Below, piece by piece: positions 49,271 to 60,565 of a DNA stretch of 64,000 nucleotides. This DNA comes from Steromphala cineraria (taxonomy: Eukaryota > Mollusca > Gastropoda > Trochida > Trochidae): contig OU744732.1 in the NCBI GenBank assembly GCA_916613615.1, positions 59,967,227-60,031,226 of the forward strand, in the 5' to 3' direction. Position 1 is the first letter of the stretch. Each line of letters opens with the position of its first letter. The position numbers were made by a program, and so were the translations under genes. The notes beneath the pieces are model-generated. The model saw only the letters and a program-made list of their open reading frames with translations. It was not told where the DNA came from and did not search any database.

Positions 49271-49626
49271 AGGGGCACTAGCACGTTTTTATGGGGAATA
49301 TAAGGTGATGTCAGGAAAATAAAAACTAATGGTTCCAATTGAAAGACAATGTATTTAAACTAAATGGAGCAGTATTAATTCAAATATATCACGTAAAGTT
49401 TAGCCATGCGATTCCCCTTTCTTACACAAAATGAATTAAAGGTGTTCACATAAATGGCCGCTAATTGATTTTATATGAATCTTCGTACTTTGCCCTCTGA
49501 CTATGGATGATTGGCTTGTCAAATGAGATTTTTGACACTGTCAAAATAATACATATTACATTAACTTAAATTTATCAGTGAAATATTTGAAATATAAAAA
49601 TTATCAAAAAACGTGCTACTGTCCCT
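49271..49626 (-). mobile_element. T1 element, complete 356-bp copy in unit B
   Basis: TTAA at 49267-49270 and 49627-49630, with ends AGGGGCACTAGCACG and CGTGCTACTGTCCCT, each with one change. Copy A near 21,205 is unoccupied (TACTTTGTCAAAACGTTAATTT), which places the insertion after the A/B duplication. Confidence 0.88.
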
Positions 49627-52600
49627 TTAACATTTAATTTTTATTTGAACTGAAAGAAGTAGGATTTCGTTATTCAATGATCATAAGTCTTTCTTTAGTA
49701 TATATTCCTTAAAAACCAAACTATTTTGAAACTTGAGGACGAACAATATTATTTTGCAGACGAATGGTATGGTCTGATTCATGTTTCGTAATATATTCCA
49801 CAGGTGTCATTTGGAACAAGGTAATTTCTTGTACTTATACAATTCTCTAGCTAGATTGTTTATTTGTTAATTTAATACTCCTTCAGAAATAGACGGACAG
49901 AAAACGTTTGATGCAACACTTTCATTTTAATATCTATTCTATAAGGTTACATCATTTATTTGAATACAAGAATGTACAGATAACCATTAAAATTATAGTC
50001 TTTGATATTATGTGATGGTGGTCTTTCGTACCTGGCAACGACCTTATCTTATTTATGTTACTTATACATGATAATCTTCTGACTAACGCACAGATCCATA
50101 TTTAAATAAGCAGTTTCAATATTTCTATCAGGATATGTTCAAGTCCCTTAGATCGTTGGTCGATGTTGGTCCCTTTCATGAACTATAATTTTTACCTGTG
50201 ACAAATGGAACTCGTTTTCTTATTGTGCAATGCTAGTTTAAAATAATAGAATTAAACTCATCGGCAGAAGAAAAAGTCCTATTAAAGGTGCTAGAGATTT
50301 GACATAAAGTTAGTCTATAAAACAAAACGATATACAAAACATTGATCAATGGCAATTTGTGTGTGTTTTAGTTATCACCTGTGTGTTTAAAAATACAGAT
50401 GTAAAGTATTTTGATGACATATTTTACATGATAAAATTATATATAAGGAAAAATACATAAGACCAAAAATGCCCAAGACAAATGTAAACAGATAACAAAA
50501 CATTACCTGTGCGTAAATTAGTTTGAATTTGTGCATATGTGAAGATCAGGTTCGATTGAAGTGTTATTCAATCAGTTACAAGCCATATGATTGTTACAAT
50601 AACCGTTAATTTTAACGTTTTAGACTTTCCTGGCATTAAAATCATTTGAAATCATTATAAGTACTCACTTACGTACTAAAGGCAGTGCAGACCTTTAACA
50701 TTTAACGTTCATGAAAGTAGTTTAGGAAATCTCTGACGATTGTCTTATGCAAGTAGATATAAGTCTTCATACGGCAAAAATACATGATGGTGTGTATGTG
50801 GGTTTTTGTACAGTGGTTAAAGATACATGACGGTTTGTAGGTGGATTTTTTGTACAGTGGTGATGTCCGTGATAAAATATTAGGATTTGTTTGACATTTG
50901 TACCATCTGCCTTTGCAACGAGAGCAAAGAAACGTGATTATAACATTCTAACCATTCTTTTCTAAAATGATCTGTTATGATCATCATTAAAAATATGTTT
51001 AAGGAAGAAGCTGTTTTAGAATTCAATTTATCCCGAATAAATGTTTGAATAATAAGCATTTATTGTTTTCTTTGTCAGTCATAAATTTTGATTAGGCATA
51101 AATTCTTATGAAATCACATAAAGCAATGGAACTTGAATTTTTTATTTTAACTTTAAAGGATAGTTTTAGTTACATGATAATTCCATTAAAATTAAAGTTT
51201 ATAATTTAATCCAATAATTAATTGATTAAACATGTAAACGGATCCTTCAATCATACTTTTACCTTTTTCCTTTCTGAGAATCAATCACAGAGTGAAAATA
51301 ACTAGATATCCAATCTTTAAAATCGGTGTGATATTGGATTTCAGATGTTTTATCTGAACCAATGATTGATTAACCAGAAAAAGGATCTATCACTGTAAAT
51401 TAATTTTACTCAAAATTCGTATCTCATCAAATCATCAGCTGTGAGAATTACTGTAGTAAATTTGTAGTACAAGTACAAAGAGAGCAATTCTTTGTTTTCT
51501 CCATTTTAGAATGGTATGTACAATATTGACAAGATAAGTAATTACATCAGTTTAAATCATTCATTTATTGAAACAGTTCAGAAGATACGGTTTTAGTTCA
51601 AAAGATTACAGTGAAAAGCATACTAGAATATTTCCGTGATGAGTCTTTTAGATAATGATGCAGTCGGTTCTTAGTTGTATTAATTTTCACAAAAGTGTAG
51701 TATTTAAAAAAATATATATTATAATCCATCTCTTTTAATAATTTAAGAAACTTTTGTCCAAGAACTGCACTTTACATGAACATGTATGTTTTTCAGGGTA
51801 TCTTTGTCAGTTGCCACAAATGAAAGGTAAGACAGAGTAAAACGACATATTCAATCGATAATTGTGTACAGGACAATTTACACTTTCCCCGGGTCATCTG
51901 GCCTGTGTACAGAATGTGTATGCCACGTGAATATCCAAAAAACATGTTTTAGACGATATGCTTTTTTTTCTCCAGTTTCTGTTACCCAGATAACAAACTG
52001 AGAGATGAACACTATTCAATTTCTATATATCACTATGAATTTGCATGCTATATTCTATGCATGACAAAATTGGTTAAAATAGTTGGGAAATGATTCGTCT
52101 TTGAAATAATAAATAATTATCTGTTTATATATACCAACACTGATGAAATATCCATTATCAAAATGTCACTGTCTCTTCTTCATATTGTGCAATATACTCT
52201 ATGTAGCATTTAACGTTGGACAAAGACATTGATCAGAGAAAACAAATCCTGAAATTAAAAGATGCATGCTTTTGTGCAAATAGATGTCAAAGCAAAAGTG
52301 TCAACAACATTTGATATTATTAGATTTTTACAATATAAGTCATGAAATAAAATATTTGTTCATCTTATGTGTCACATTTCTAGGATAAAACCATAATCGT
52401 CACATTTCATTTATACAATTCATATTCCACGACTTCCAATAACAGTTGGAGAGCTTTGGCCAAATATCAACCTAACTCGTATGTTTGTATTTATTTTCCG
52501 ATTTATATCAAATTTCGACAACTTCAAAACCTCAACATTCTTGAACCCAAACTTGGATTATGAAAGAATTCTTGATGGGTTATGATAATTTTAATTTACC

Positions 52601-53266
52601 TTTATTTTTCCTTTAACACTTTTGGAAAAATAGGATTTCAAAAAACCTTCGTGGTAATTCTGTCGTCCTTGAAAGAAAAACGTGTTTTGAAAGATACGCA
52701 GAATTCTTTTTTTTTTCTGATTCATGTTTCATAATCCAAACGTGTGGGTTGGAGCAATAAAATGCGCTTCAGAAGAAATAACTCTTGTAGTTTATACATT
52801 CACTAGTTACATTTGTCATATTTGCCACTTGTTTTTCACATTTGACTATTTTTTTATCGACAACTGGAACTTTTGTTGATGATGATTTCCGGAATAATAA
52901 AGAATAGGCAAGGAGTCAAAAGTCCATAGACAATAACTTTGTAGTTAAATGGTACGCCTTATTATTTCTTAAATTCATTCTGACATAATGTCAGGCACCA
53001 AGTATTATGATTTGGTTTTTCTAAAACTTTTCTGAATTCTCTCTATATTACTCTTGATATTTTCAAAGGGAAGCCGCGCCAATCACATGTGTTGTATCCA
53101 AATCAAAAGACCAATGAACAGAGCTGTAGCAAAAGATGCATTACGTCACCATGTGGGTAATACAAAATATTTGGCACATTAAACTGTGGAATATGATTTC
53201 GCTTTAAATGTTATATTAAAAGAGAAACAATGTTTCTATTAAAGATGCTGATAAATGTTAACAGAC

Positions 53267-53473
53267 TCAATCAAAAACATCTTCATTTGAAGAAGAGTCT
53301 GCATTTGTTCCAGATAAAGCATTAATTATTTCGCATTCAATAATCGCAGAATCCACTTTGTTATAACCCACGCGATTTAATTTCTGGGCTCGCCGGGCGA
53401 AATAAAAGTAATGTTTGTGTAAGTACGATGGTGACATCGAAATAAGACTTATGTTTACTAATAGGTAGATCAC
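53267..53473 (-). CDS. Candidate short coding fragment, unknown
   Basis: A 68-codon minus-strand frame in the B-only segment. The last 45 residues look protein-like (HYFYFARRAQKLNRVGYN, then an acidic, serine-rich tail NADSSSNEDVFD), which suggests the C-terminal end of a longer protein. No donor, acceptor or known motif ties it to another exon. It could be the tail of a mobile-element protein. Low confidence. Confidence 0.25.
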   Translation of the reverse strand: MIYLLVNISLISMSPSYLHKHYFYFARRAQKLNRVGYNKVDSAIIECEIINALSGTNADSSSNEDVFD

Positions 53474-53596
53474 TTACGACCACGTGACAAGTAATACTTA
53501 ACGATGTCACTAAATGTTTACGTTGAAAACATGTATTTATTATCAGAGTACTGAAATTGACTCATGCTATATTTAGAATATGACCTACATCGCTGG

Positions 53597-53645
53597 TTCC
53601 AAACGTTAGCTCAGCAGACCTGGGTTGAAATCCCGTCAGATCATC
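53597..53645 (+). repeat. tRNA-derived relic, possibly a SINE piece
   Basis: GTTAGCTCAG resembles the D-arm/A-box of a tRNA and CTGGGTTGAAATCCCGTCAG resembles the T-arm/B-box (GGTTCGAATCC with changes), but the anticodon region between them is missing. It is not a functional tRNA. A decayed tRNA-derived SINE is the likelier source. Confidence 0.35.
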
Positions 53646-55447
53646 GGAAAGTATTTTCTTTATTATCTGTTATACTACTGTTAATAATTAACCAGCATGA
53701 CAAGGAGATATCGTTTTGGCAGTACGTTTTGCACAATTTCCTGTCATTGTCAACGCTACATGGCAACACAGTGCTTTTACTTCAAGTAACCTAATCACAA
53801 TGCCACAACATCATAAACATAGTGACCTCACTATGCAATGACATCACTGTCTTGAAAATCTAGTGTTGTTGTGTACAGAGATTTACATTTTTTCTCTGAG
53901 ATGTCGAAAAGAATGAATTTGGATGATAAATAGATTGTCACCCTCGTGTATTTTGATATGAAATATACCAACAATTGTTGATGAATGTAAAAATTATTCA
54001 TAACTTTCAGCAATTCGTGTTAATAGAAATTAATTTTGTGAAGTTAACTTTGAGTAAAACTTGTGTTAATATTAGTGCTGTTATCCAGTGTTGTATATTC
54101 ACTTATCCCCCGAATTGTTCGACAAATCACAATCTCCTTCATCTGCCTATGTGGCACCAAGCATGCCTTTTTAAAGGCTTTTCTTGTTTGAGATGAAGCT
54201 GAGTTTCTTCAATGCTAAGGGTACTGTCGAAACATGCATTTATTACTTACATTTATTTGATATGACCATTGTTTCATGAATATCTGAATCGTCTTCAATT
54301 CAAGCCTTTTCATATTATATGGACTACTTTGTCAAGACAACAATCTGGTTCTTGTTTTTCCGGAATAAATTAAAATAAAAGACAAAGAATGTCTTTCTTT
54401 TGTATTTAATTAGTACACTCTTATTTTCTTAAAATCATTCTGTCAAAATTTGAGATTAGGCTGAGTTTGTTCACTGCTAAGGATTCCATTGAAACATGCA
54501 AATGTTACTTGTATTGATTTAATGAACTGTAATCTTAACAAGTTATCATCTTACCTAAACCTAGTTTTGAAATCATGAAATAAATTTATTCCTATTTTCT
54601 CCTCTTATGAGGAGCAAGTGTTTTAAATAAATATCTTTTATCACATTTGGTAATCGATAGGCATTGTGCTTTGTTCAAATACATCAATCATTCCTCAATA
54701 GCTTGAACTAATCATGTTCTCTCTCTCTGTTCTCAACCTTTCTCTAAACTTTGAACACTCGACTCTCTTTGGCCTTGACAATAACATGTACTTCTAGCTC
54801 CAACCTCCTGATATTTATGACAAACATATGTCTCACTAAGAGCATCATGTTTATACTACATTGTATATCAAGAGTTCTCAGGAATTAAGGAATATGGTAC
54901 TTAATACAAGAATATGTTCCTATTGTTTTTGATGTTGCAAAAGATATTGATATATCATCTAAATCTATATTTACTGAACAAAATACGATATCATTGAAAA
55001 CATCCGTCGTAAGCTTACTTCAAAACGGTTGAATAATTGGCAACTGTTAGCCATAAACTGTGATACAGTGACAGGACGTTGGCATATGCCAATTGTTATT
55101 TGTTTATTGCAAAGCAGATCTTCATTTAAAATAATGGCCGTGCTGAGATATCAGGTTACACATCGTTGAATACAAAATAACGCAATAATCATCCTCTTGA
55201 CAATCTTGATAACTATTCTTTTTGTTTCTTTGTTAAAACGCATTTCTTTCTCACGGGAAGGAATGTAATTAGATTATATGTAATTTGATACTTGATCAGC
55301 ATTGATATCAAATAGGCAGATACAAGTTTTTAGACTCGTAAAGACATAAATGTATGTATGTTTTCAGCTTCCTGACACTCTTGATAAATCATCTTTTTCC
55401 TATTATAAGAAAATTCTGTACATTTTCAAGGAAAGGAGGGCGTTTAA

Positions 55448-55800
55448 AGGGGCAGTAGCACGTTTGATAATTTTATATTTTTAATATTTCACTTAAATTT
55501 GTAAGTTAATGCTAAATGTATTATATTGACAGTGTCAACAATCTAATTACAAAAGCCAATCACCCATAGTCTGAGGACAAAGTATGAAGATTCACATAAA
55601 ATCCATTGGCGGCCATTTTTCGGTGATCAACTTTGATTCTTTTTGTGTAAGAAAAAAAATAGCATGGCTAATTTTTATGTTATATATTTGAATAATAACT
55701 GCTTCATTTAGTTTAAATACATTGTCTTTCACTTGGAACCGTTTATTTTCATTTTCCTGACATCACCTTATATAACCCCGAAAAACGTGCTACTGCCCCT
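55448..55800 (+). mobile_element. T1 element, complete 353-bp copy in unit B
   Basis: TTAA at 55444-55447 and 55801-55804, ends AGGGGCAGTAGCACG and CGTGCTACTGCCCCT. Copy A near 27,885 (AAGGAAAGAAGGTATTTTGA) is unoccupied, again dating the insertion after the duplication. Confidence 0.9.
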
Positions 55801-56030
55801 TTAAAAGATAATACATATTGATGTGCAGCACATGTTCATTTAGTTGAATGCCTTTTAAACATGATATTGAAACAAAATGACTCATTTATAACATATATTA
55901 AACAACCTTACAAAAGAAAGTATAACACAGAAAAATGCAAAACAAACAAATACCATATAATATTCGAAATGGTCAAGGAGGACTCAGATAACTGCACTGC
56001 AAAGGCCATACGAGATGTTGATTAATTAGA

Positions 56031-56168
56031 GAATAACCACCGAGGTACGAGTGATTACGGGATATCTGCCCGAGTTGAAATAATGTTCAAAATCGCGAGC
56101 CTTGGCGATTGAACATTATTTTGACGAGGGCAGATATCCCGTAGGCACTCGTACCGAGATGGTTATTC
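56031..56168. repeat. 138-bp palindrome (P4), only in copy B
   Basis: Outer arms GAATAACCA / TGGTTATTC, then GGTACGAGTG / CACTCGTACC, GGGATATCTGCCC / GGGCAGATATCCC, and AATAATGTTCAA / TTGAACATTATT around the centre AATCGCGAGCCTTGGCGATT. Nearly perfect arms of about 65 nt. Copy A (28,110-28,130) lacks it, so it is a mobile or inserted unit and not an ancestral feature. Confidence 0.9.
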
Positions 56169-56916
56169 TATATATTATCCATTTGTAATGAAATATAATT
56201 ACAAAACGACTGAAAACATGCGATTGAAAAATCGTAGTAAGGCTATAGCAAGTGACACAAACCACAAACCACAAACATAAAACTCTTAACAAACAGGAGT
56301 CTTTGACAGATATATAATAAGTATTTGAACCGGCCGGTGTCTTTAGTTTTGAGAACCCATGATGCCTATCACGTGTTACTTTGTTCACAAAATAGTTTAA
56401 CAATACAATCGATTTATCGTGATTTTAATGATTTGTGCCAGTCTATTAAACTTTATTTCACTTAAGTACAGAAATATGGTTAAATTTCTTTTGAACAGTA
56501 GTTTAGATTGGGAATTCTACTTTATACAGTCTTCCAGCGTAATGAAATTCAGTTTCAAAAGTTTGAACCATCTCATGTGAAAAAAGTGATACAATTTCAA
56601 GTAATGACAGAAAGGCTAATTTGGTTAAGACAAAGTGTCATAACATAATAATGTTTAGGCAATGTATTTTTATATGTCTTGTAGTATCAAAGTAATCCCG
56701 CGAACCTCTTCTGCTTTCTTTGCAAACATAGGCAAGAGTCTTGAAAAAGATCTGAAGTTGCTTCATGCAGATCGAGAGTCTTAACTTGATCTTTTATTAG
56801 GAACATGAATTTTTAAAAGATTATTTCTACAAATGAAATAGTGATTATGAAAGGGATTTAAAATATGGGGCTAATTATTGTGTTATGCAAGGAATTCTAA
56901 GTATTTGTTCAACAGC

Positions 56917-57622
56917 TGTGTAAAGATGCCAAATAATCACAACAGTTTTTCATACATGAGGAATATCATTACTTGACTCAATACCTTATCGTGGTGTGGT
57001 GGTTTAAGCGCTTCGGCGACCCTGAGAGCTATGCCCAAGCTGAACAGTTCGACGGGAGAAGCCAGACTAAATTATAGTCGTTCCACCTGCTTTCTATCTC
57101 TCACTATGCCTTTCTTTCCTTCTTTATTCAATCTGTATTCAATACTTAAAGGCCACAGGCCTGTAGCACATTTGCTAAATACATTATTTACATATCTGTA
57201 CAATGAATGGAATGTTAAATCCTTATAAACATATATATAAGTCATCATACCATATAATACCAGCATTTGTATAAACATGAATACAATTCATTCTAATCTA
57301 AATGGTCATAATATTATGTCTATATAAAGAGGCATAGAATATATACATAGAAACATTTTGAACAATTTTACTATTTGAACTTGACAACAATGCAACGAAT
57401 TTATTTATATTAGGATATCTGAAATGATATGCTTTCAAGTAATTCCTTCTTTTCCCTCATCCTTTCGATCGCTTTTTCTCTACTTCTCTACTCTTCTTGG
57501 CAATATCCACGTGTTTATTAACTGAAATATTATTCGAAGATCGTTACACACCAACCCACTTAATTGTGTAAAGATGCCGAATTATCACAACCGCTTCACA
57601 TACATGAGCAACATTCTCAATT
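56917..57622 (+). repeat. Direct ~60-bp repeats flanking a GC-richer insert
   Basis: TGTGTAAAGATGCCAAATAA (56,918 on) and TGTGTAAAGATGCCGAATTA (57,565 on) start two ~60-bp direct repeats. Between them, from 56,977, lies sequence of a different composition beginning CCTTATCGTGGTGTGGTGG and GCTTCGGCGACCCTGAGAGC, which has the look of a retroelement or SINE fragment, though I cannot name it. Confidence 0.5.
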
Positions 57623-59197
57623 GCAAGCATACACCTAGAAACGTTAAACAATCTGAAAACTATATGCAATTGATTGTTTAAAAGTAGGAATGTGAAGGAG
57701 TGAAGATGAGGTTAACGTAATTTGTACTGTTATTGATTACGAAATCAGAAGTGTGAAACAAGTAAACAATGTAATAAAATGTCCTTGTGTCAATCAGTAT
57801 ATGAGAATTTTTTACAACGTTCATCAAATGTTTTTATTTTTACGACGTTAAAAAGTAATGATTAATACACGATGCTCATGTTAATGATTTGACGTGGATT
57901 ATTTCATTATCTACATGTTTACATAGTACATTCGACAAATTCACACACAAATTATCAAGAAAGGCAATTGGCTTCGAATCATCTGAAAAAATACAAATGA
58001 CTAAAACATAACAAAATAAAGAATACCATTGTAACATCTTTAGTTGGAGTTTTCAACTTGATAGTTATCTGGTATATTTATAGCTCCTGACGAAAAATCA
58101 AAATTAACATCTCAAATATTAAAACTTATGTTGCAAAATATAAAAGTTAAAAAATGTTCCTTGCTTTTGTAATCGAAATCACGTTTTGGAAAAGCTACTT
58201 GTTCTGGGCTGTAAAAAAGCATGATAAATAACATGCTTAAGTTGTAGAAAAAAAAAGAAAGTACATGCCACTTACAATGTCAAGCTTTAATCTGTGAAAC
58301 TTTTTCACCTTTCAAAAAATAACACCAACTCTGACATGTGAATCCATAAGGAAGGCAAAAACTAGAAATATTGATTTTGAAGGGATTTTTCATATCCGCT
58401 AAATAGAAAGAGGACATTTATGTCAGGTTTCATAAACATGAAGCTCTATTTACTTTATATTTCATTTTCACAAATTGGTATAAAATCGCCAGAAAACACA
58501 ATTTTATGGGTTCCAATATCAACTTCAGTGACTTGACGAGAACTAATAACTCCTTGAAATCTTGGTTTTGCATTGACGATGTTCAATCCTAGAAAAAAAG
58601 AAACTAAAAATATCTTCATCTAATTTTCTTTGCCATGACTCATATTACTTTTAAAGTTATTTTGTACCCCAAGCTCCAGGCACATATCATTTTAACAGTT
58701 TGATATTAATGCAAAACAGTATGTATGGAATCCTTCTCATCTTCTCACTTTGCCTGTAATTATTCTTCCTTGACCAATTTTTTTAAACGCCATTGACATT
58801 CTTTACGAAACATATCTATCTCTCCCTTTTAAAGATATATTCACAACACAACATTCATACAGACGTAATCATAACATAAGTGTTGGATCTAAATATCAAT
58901 AGAAAAGCATTACACGCAACCTAATTGTAAACTGGCACTCACAATACGATTACCCTGAGATATATTTTCATTGTTAGCACTGCTTGTGGAACTATAGTTA
59001 AAACTATTCACAGATGTTTCTTTTACACAAAATAGATTGATAGATCGCAAAATTATCATATACTTGAAAATATATTATACGAATTTAAAAATCCCATCAA
59101 GACATATACAGATAAACAATGCACATAAGTATGAATTCATTACAATAAATAACATATATTCTTCTCTCATTGAATTCCTAATCCTAACAGGTATTAA

Positions 59198-59470
59198 AGG
59201 GGCAGCAGCACGTTTATAGGAAGAATATAGTTTTACATGTAAGGTGATGTCAGGAAAATGAAAATAGTATTTTCCAATTGAAAGACAGTGTATTAAAATC
59301 AAATGCAGCAGTCATAAATAAAAAATGTAATGTATAATTCAGTCATGGGATTAATTTTTCTTTTGCAAAATGAATTAAAGGTGTTCACACAAAAATGTCC
59401 GAAAATGGACTTTATGTGAACCTTTATGCAATCTTAGTTCTCTGACTATGGATGAAGGTCTGTGTAAAAT
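59198..59470 (-). repeat. T1 element, 3'-truncated copy in unit B
   Basis: Starts after TTAA (59194-59197) with AGGGGCAGCAGCACG, keeps the family core (AAGGTGTTCACACAAAAATG), and breaks off after CTCTGACTATGGATGA, losing the last ~85 bp. Copy A near 32,265 is unoccupied. Confidence 0.8.
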
Positions 59471-59691
59471 CTGTAAATGGTTGTTCTTTTAAACAATCGA
59501 TTAATAGCTTACCAATTTGAATCCTGTATGAACATCACAACGTATTTTGTCTACGTTTTGAACCTCTGAGAATATAAAATTTACAATCCAAAGAGCCACT
59601 CCTTGAGTTGTTTGGATCAAATATGCCAAACTCAATTAACAGTGTAATTTGACCGAGAGACATCGATTGTTGCAGAACATTTTTGAGCCAA

Positions 59692-59773
59692 TCGACGTTG
59701 AATAAAAACATAAGGTAGTCGTGAATATGATCGACGTTGAATAAAAACATAAGGTAGTCGTGAATATGATCGA
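59692..59773 (+). repeat. Perfect 39-bp tandem duplication
   Basis: A 39-bp unit starting TCGACGTTGAATAAAAACAT occurs twice without a mismatch (59692-59730, 59731-59769). Copy A (around 32,560) has only a single diverged counterpart, so the duplication is recent. A minus-strand frame through here repeats the peptide DHIHDYLMFLFNV twice merely because of it. Confidence 0.9.
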
Positions 59774-60329
59774 AACTGGACATTGACGCGCGTAAATTAG
59801 TCAAACATAAGTTTGGAAACTTAAATAAAGCAGTCAGAGTGACAGTTTCGAGTTTATAATGTTATAACCCTTTATTTTTGTAAATTGGACGTGTGACGTT
59901 TGCTTCCACGAACATATTTGATGGTTTAAAGTTTTCATTTAAACAAAGAATGTTTCATACAATTGCCGTTTTGGGATGAATATATGATTTATTCTAAAAT
60001 ATTTTATCTACGTTCGTATCAGAGCAAAATAATCTGTGTTGAAAATTACGGATTAGCTTTTTTGGTGTAATATGATGATCCTGAAAAATCATAATGACGT
60101 TCATACACTCAATTAACGTAATGAACATAGCTGTTTTCATGAATACAGAATACATTTCGAAACAGATTTAATCTTTATTCGTTTGTCACACGAATAGAAC
60201 TCTTTCTCTCTACACAAACGTATATACTCTTTATAATTACACAGCCCTTTTCTGTTGTAACTGTGCAAAAGAAGTCTACAATATGATTTATATGAAAAGG
60301 GCCCCTTATATATGAGTCGGCCCCTAATA

Positions 60330-60565
60330 TATGAGTCTTAGTTTGTAATCAGATGGTTGTAGTAAGACCAAACTAATTAGTTTGTAGTAAGACCAATCCT
60401 GTCTGAATTGTGTTCTGGCAAGGAGTTTGTTTGCTCAGAATCTCGATCATCGGATTTTGTTTTTGTAAAAGACAAGTAAAACTATACACAACTTGTAACC
60501 ATCGAACAACAGGCTTAACTGAACTCGTTATTGATTATTTTCCTGTATTTACATACCATCTTTTC
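60330..60565 (+). repeat. Start of a third duplicated unit (C)
   Basis: Matches 46,930-47,160 in order: CCCCTAATATATGA, ATTGTGTTCTGG, GTTTGCTCAGAATC, AAAAGACAAGTAAAAC, AACTTGTAACCA, ATTTACATAC and TTATCTTA/CTCATCTCTTAAA. Collinearity fades after about 60,565. A further patch at 61,210-61,350 (TGTGATCAATTATTGCAATAAACACA) resembles 28,800-28,910 in copy A. Confidence 0.7.

Larger units (their letters stand above)
52960..54790. other. 1.8-kb segment present only in copy B
   Basis: Homology to copy A stops near ACTTTGTAGTTAAATGGTA (A: 26,440) and resumes at CTCACTAAGAGCATC (A: 26,488). Within it are a possible coding fragment (53.27-53.47 kb), a tRNA-like relic (53.60 kb) and a direct repeat: GCTGAGTTTCTTCAATGCTAAGG at 54,198 is echoed by GCTGAGTTTGTTCACTGCTAAGG at 54,462 (20-base cores given in part). 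Several insertions may be layered here. Confidence 0.5.
46930..60329 (+). repeat. Segmental duplication, copy B (about 13.4 kb unit)
   Basis: B matches copy A from about 47,190 to 60,290 in the same order. Its first part (46,930-47,160: CCTAATATATCA, AAAAGACAAG, AACTTGTAACC, CATTTACATAC) reappears at 60,330-60,565, so the unit is about 13.4 kb and a following unit begins directly after it. B alone carries two T1 copies and a T1 fragment, a TTAA-family 2 element, a palindrome, a 1.8-kb insertion (52.96-54.79 kb) and a 0.6-kb insertion near 57 kb. No complete gene is supported inside. Confidence 0.85.

Noticed and set aside
53597..53645. A functional tRNA gene
   Set aside because: Only D-arm- and T-arm-like parts remain; the anticodon arm is missing and the acceptor ends do not pair.
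54711..54790. TC-rich stretch as a regulatory element
   Set aside because: CTCTCTCTCT-type low-complexity sequence with no gene nearby; nothing supports a function.
59535..59804. Minus-strand frame with a repeated peptide
   Set aside because: The internal repeat comes from the exact 39-bp tandem duplication; no other evidence of coding.
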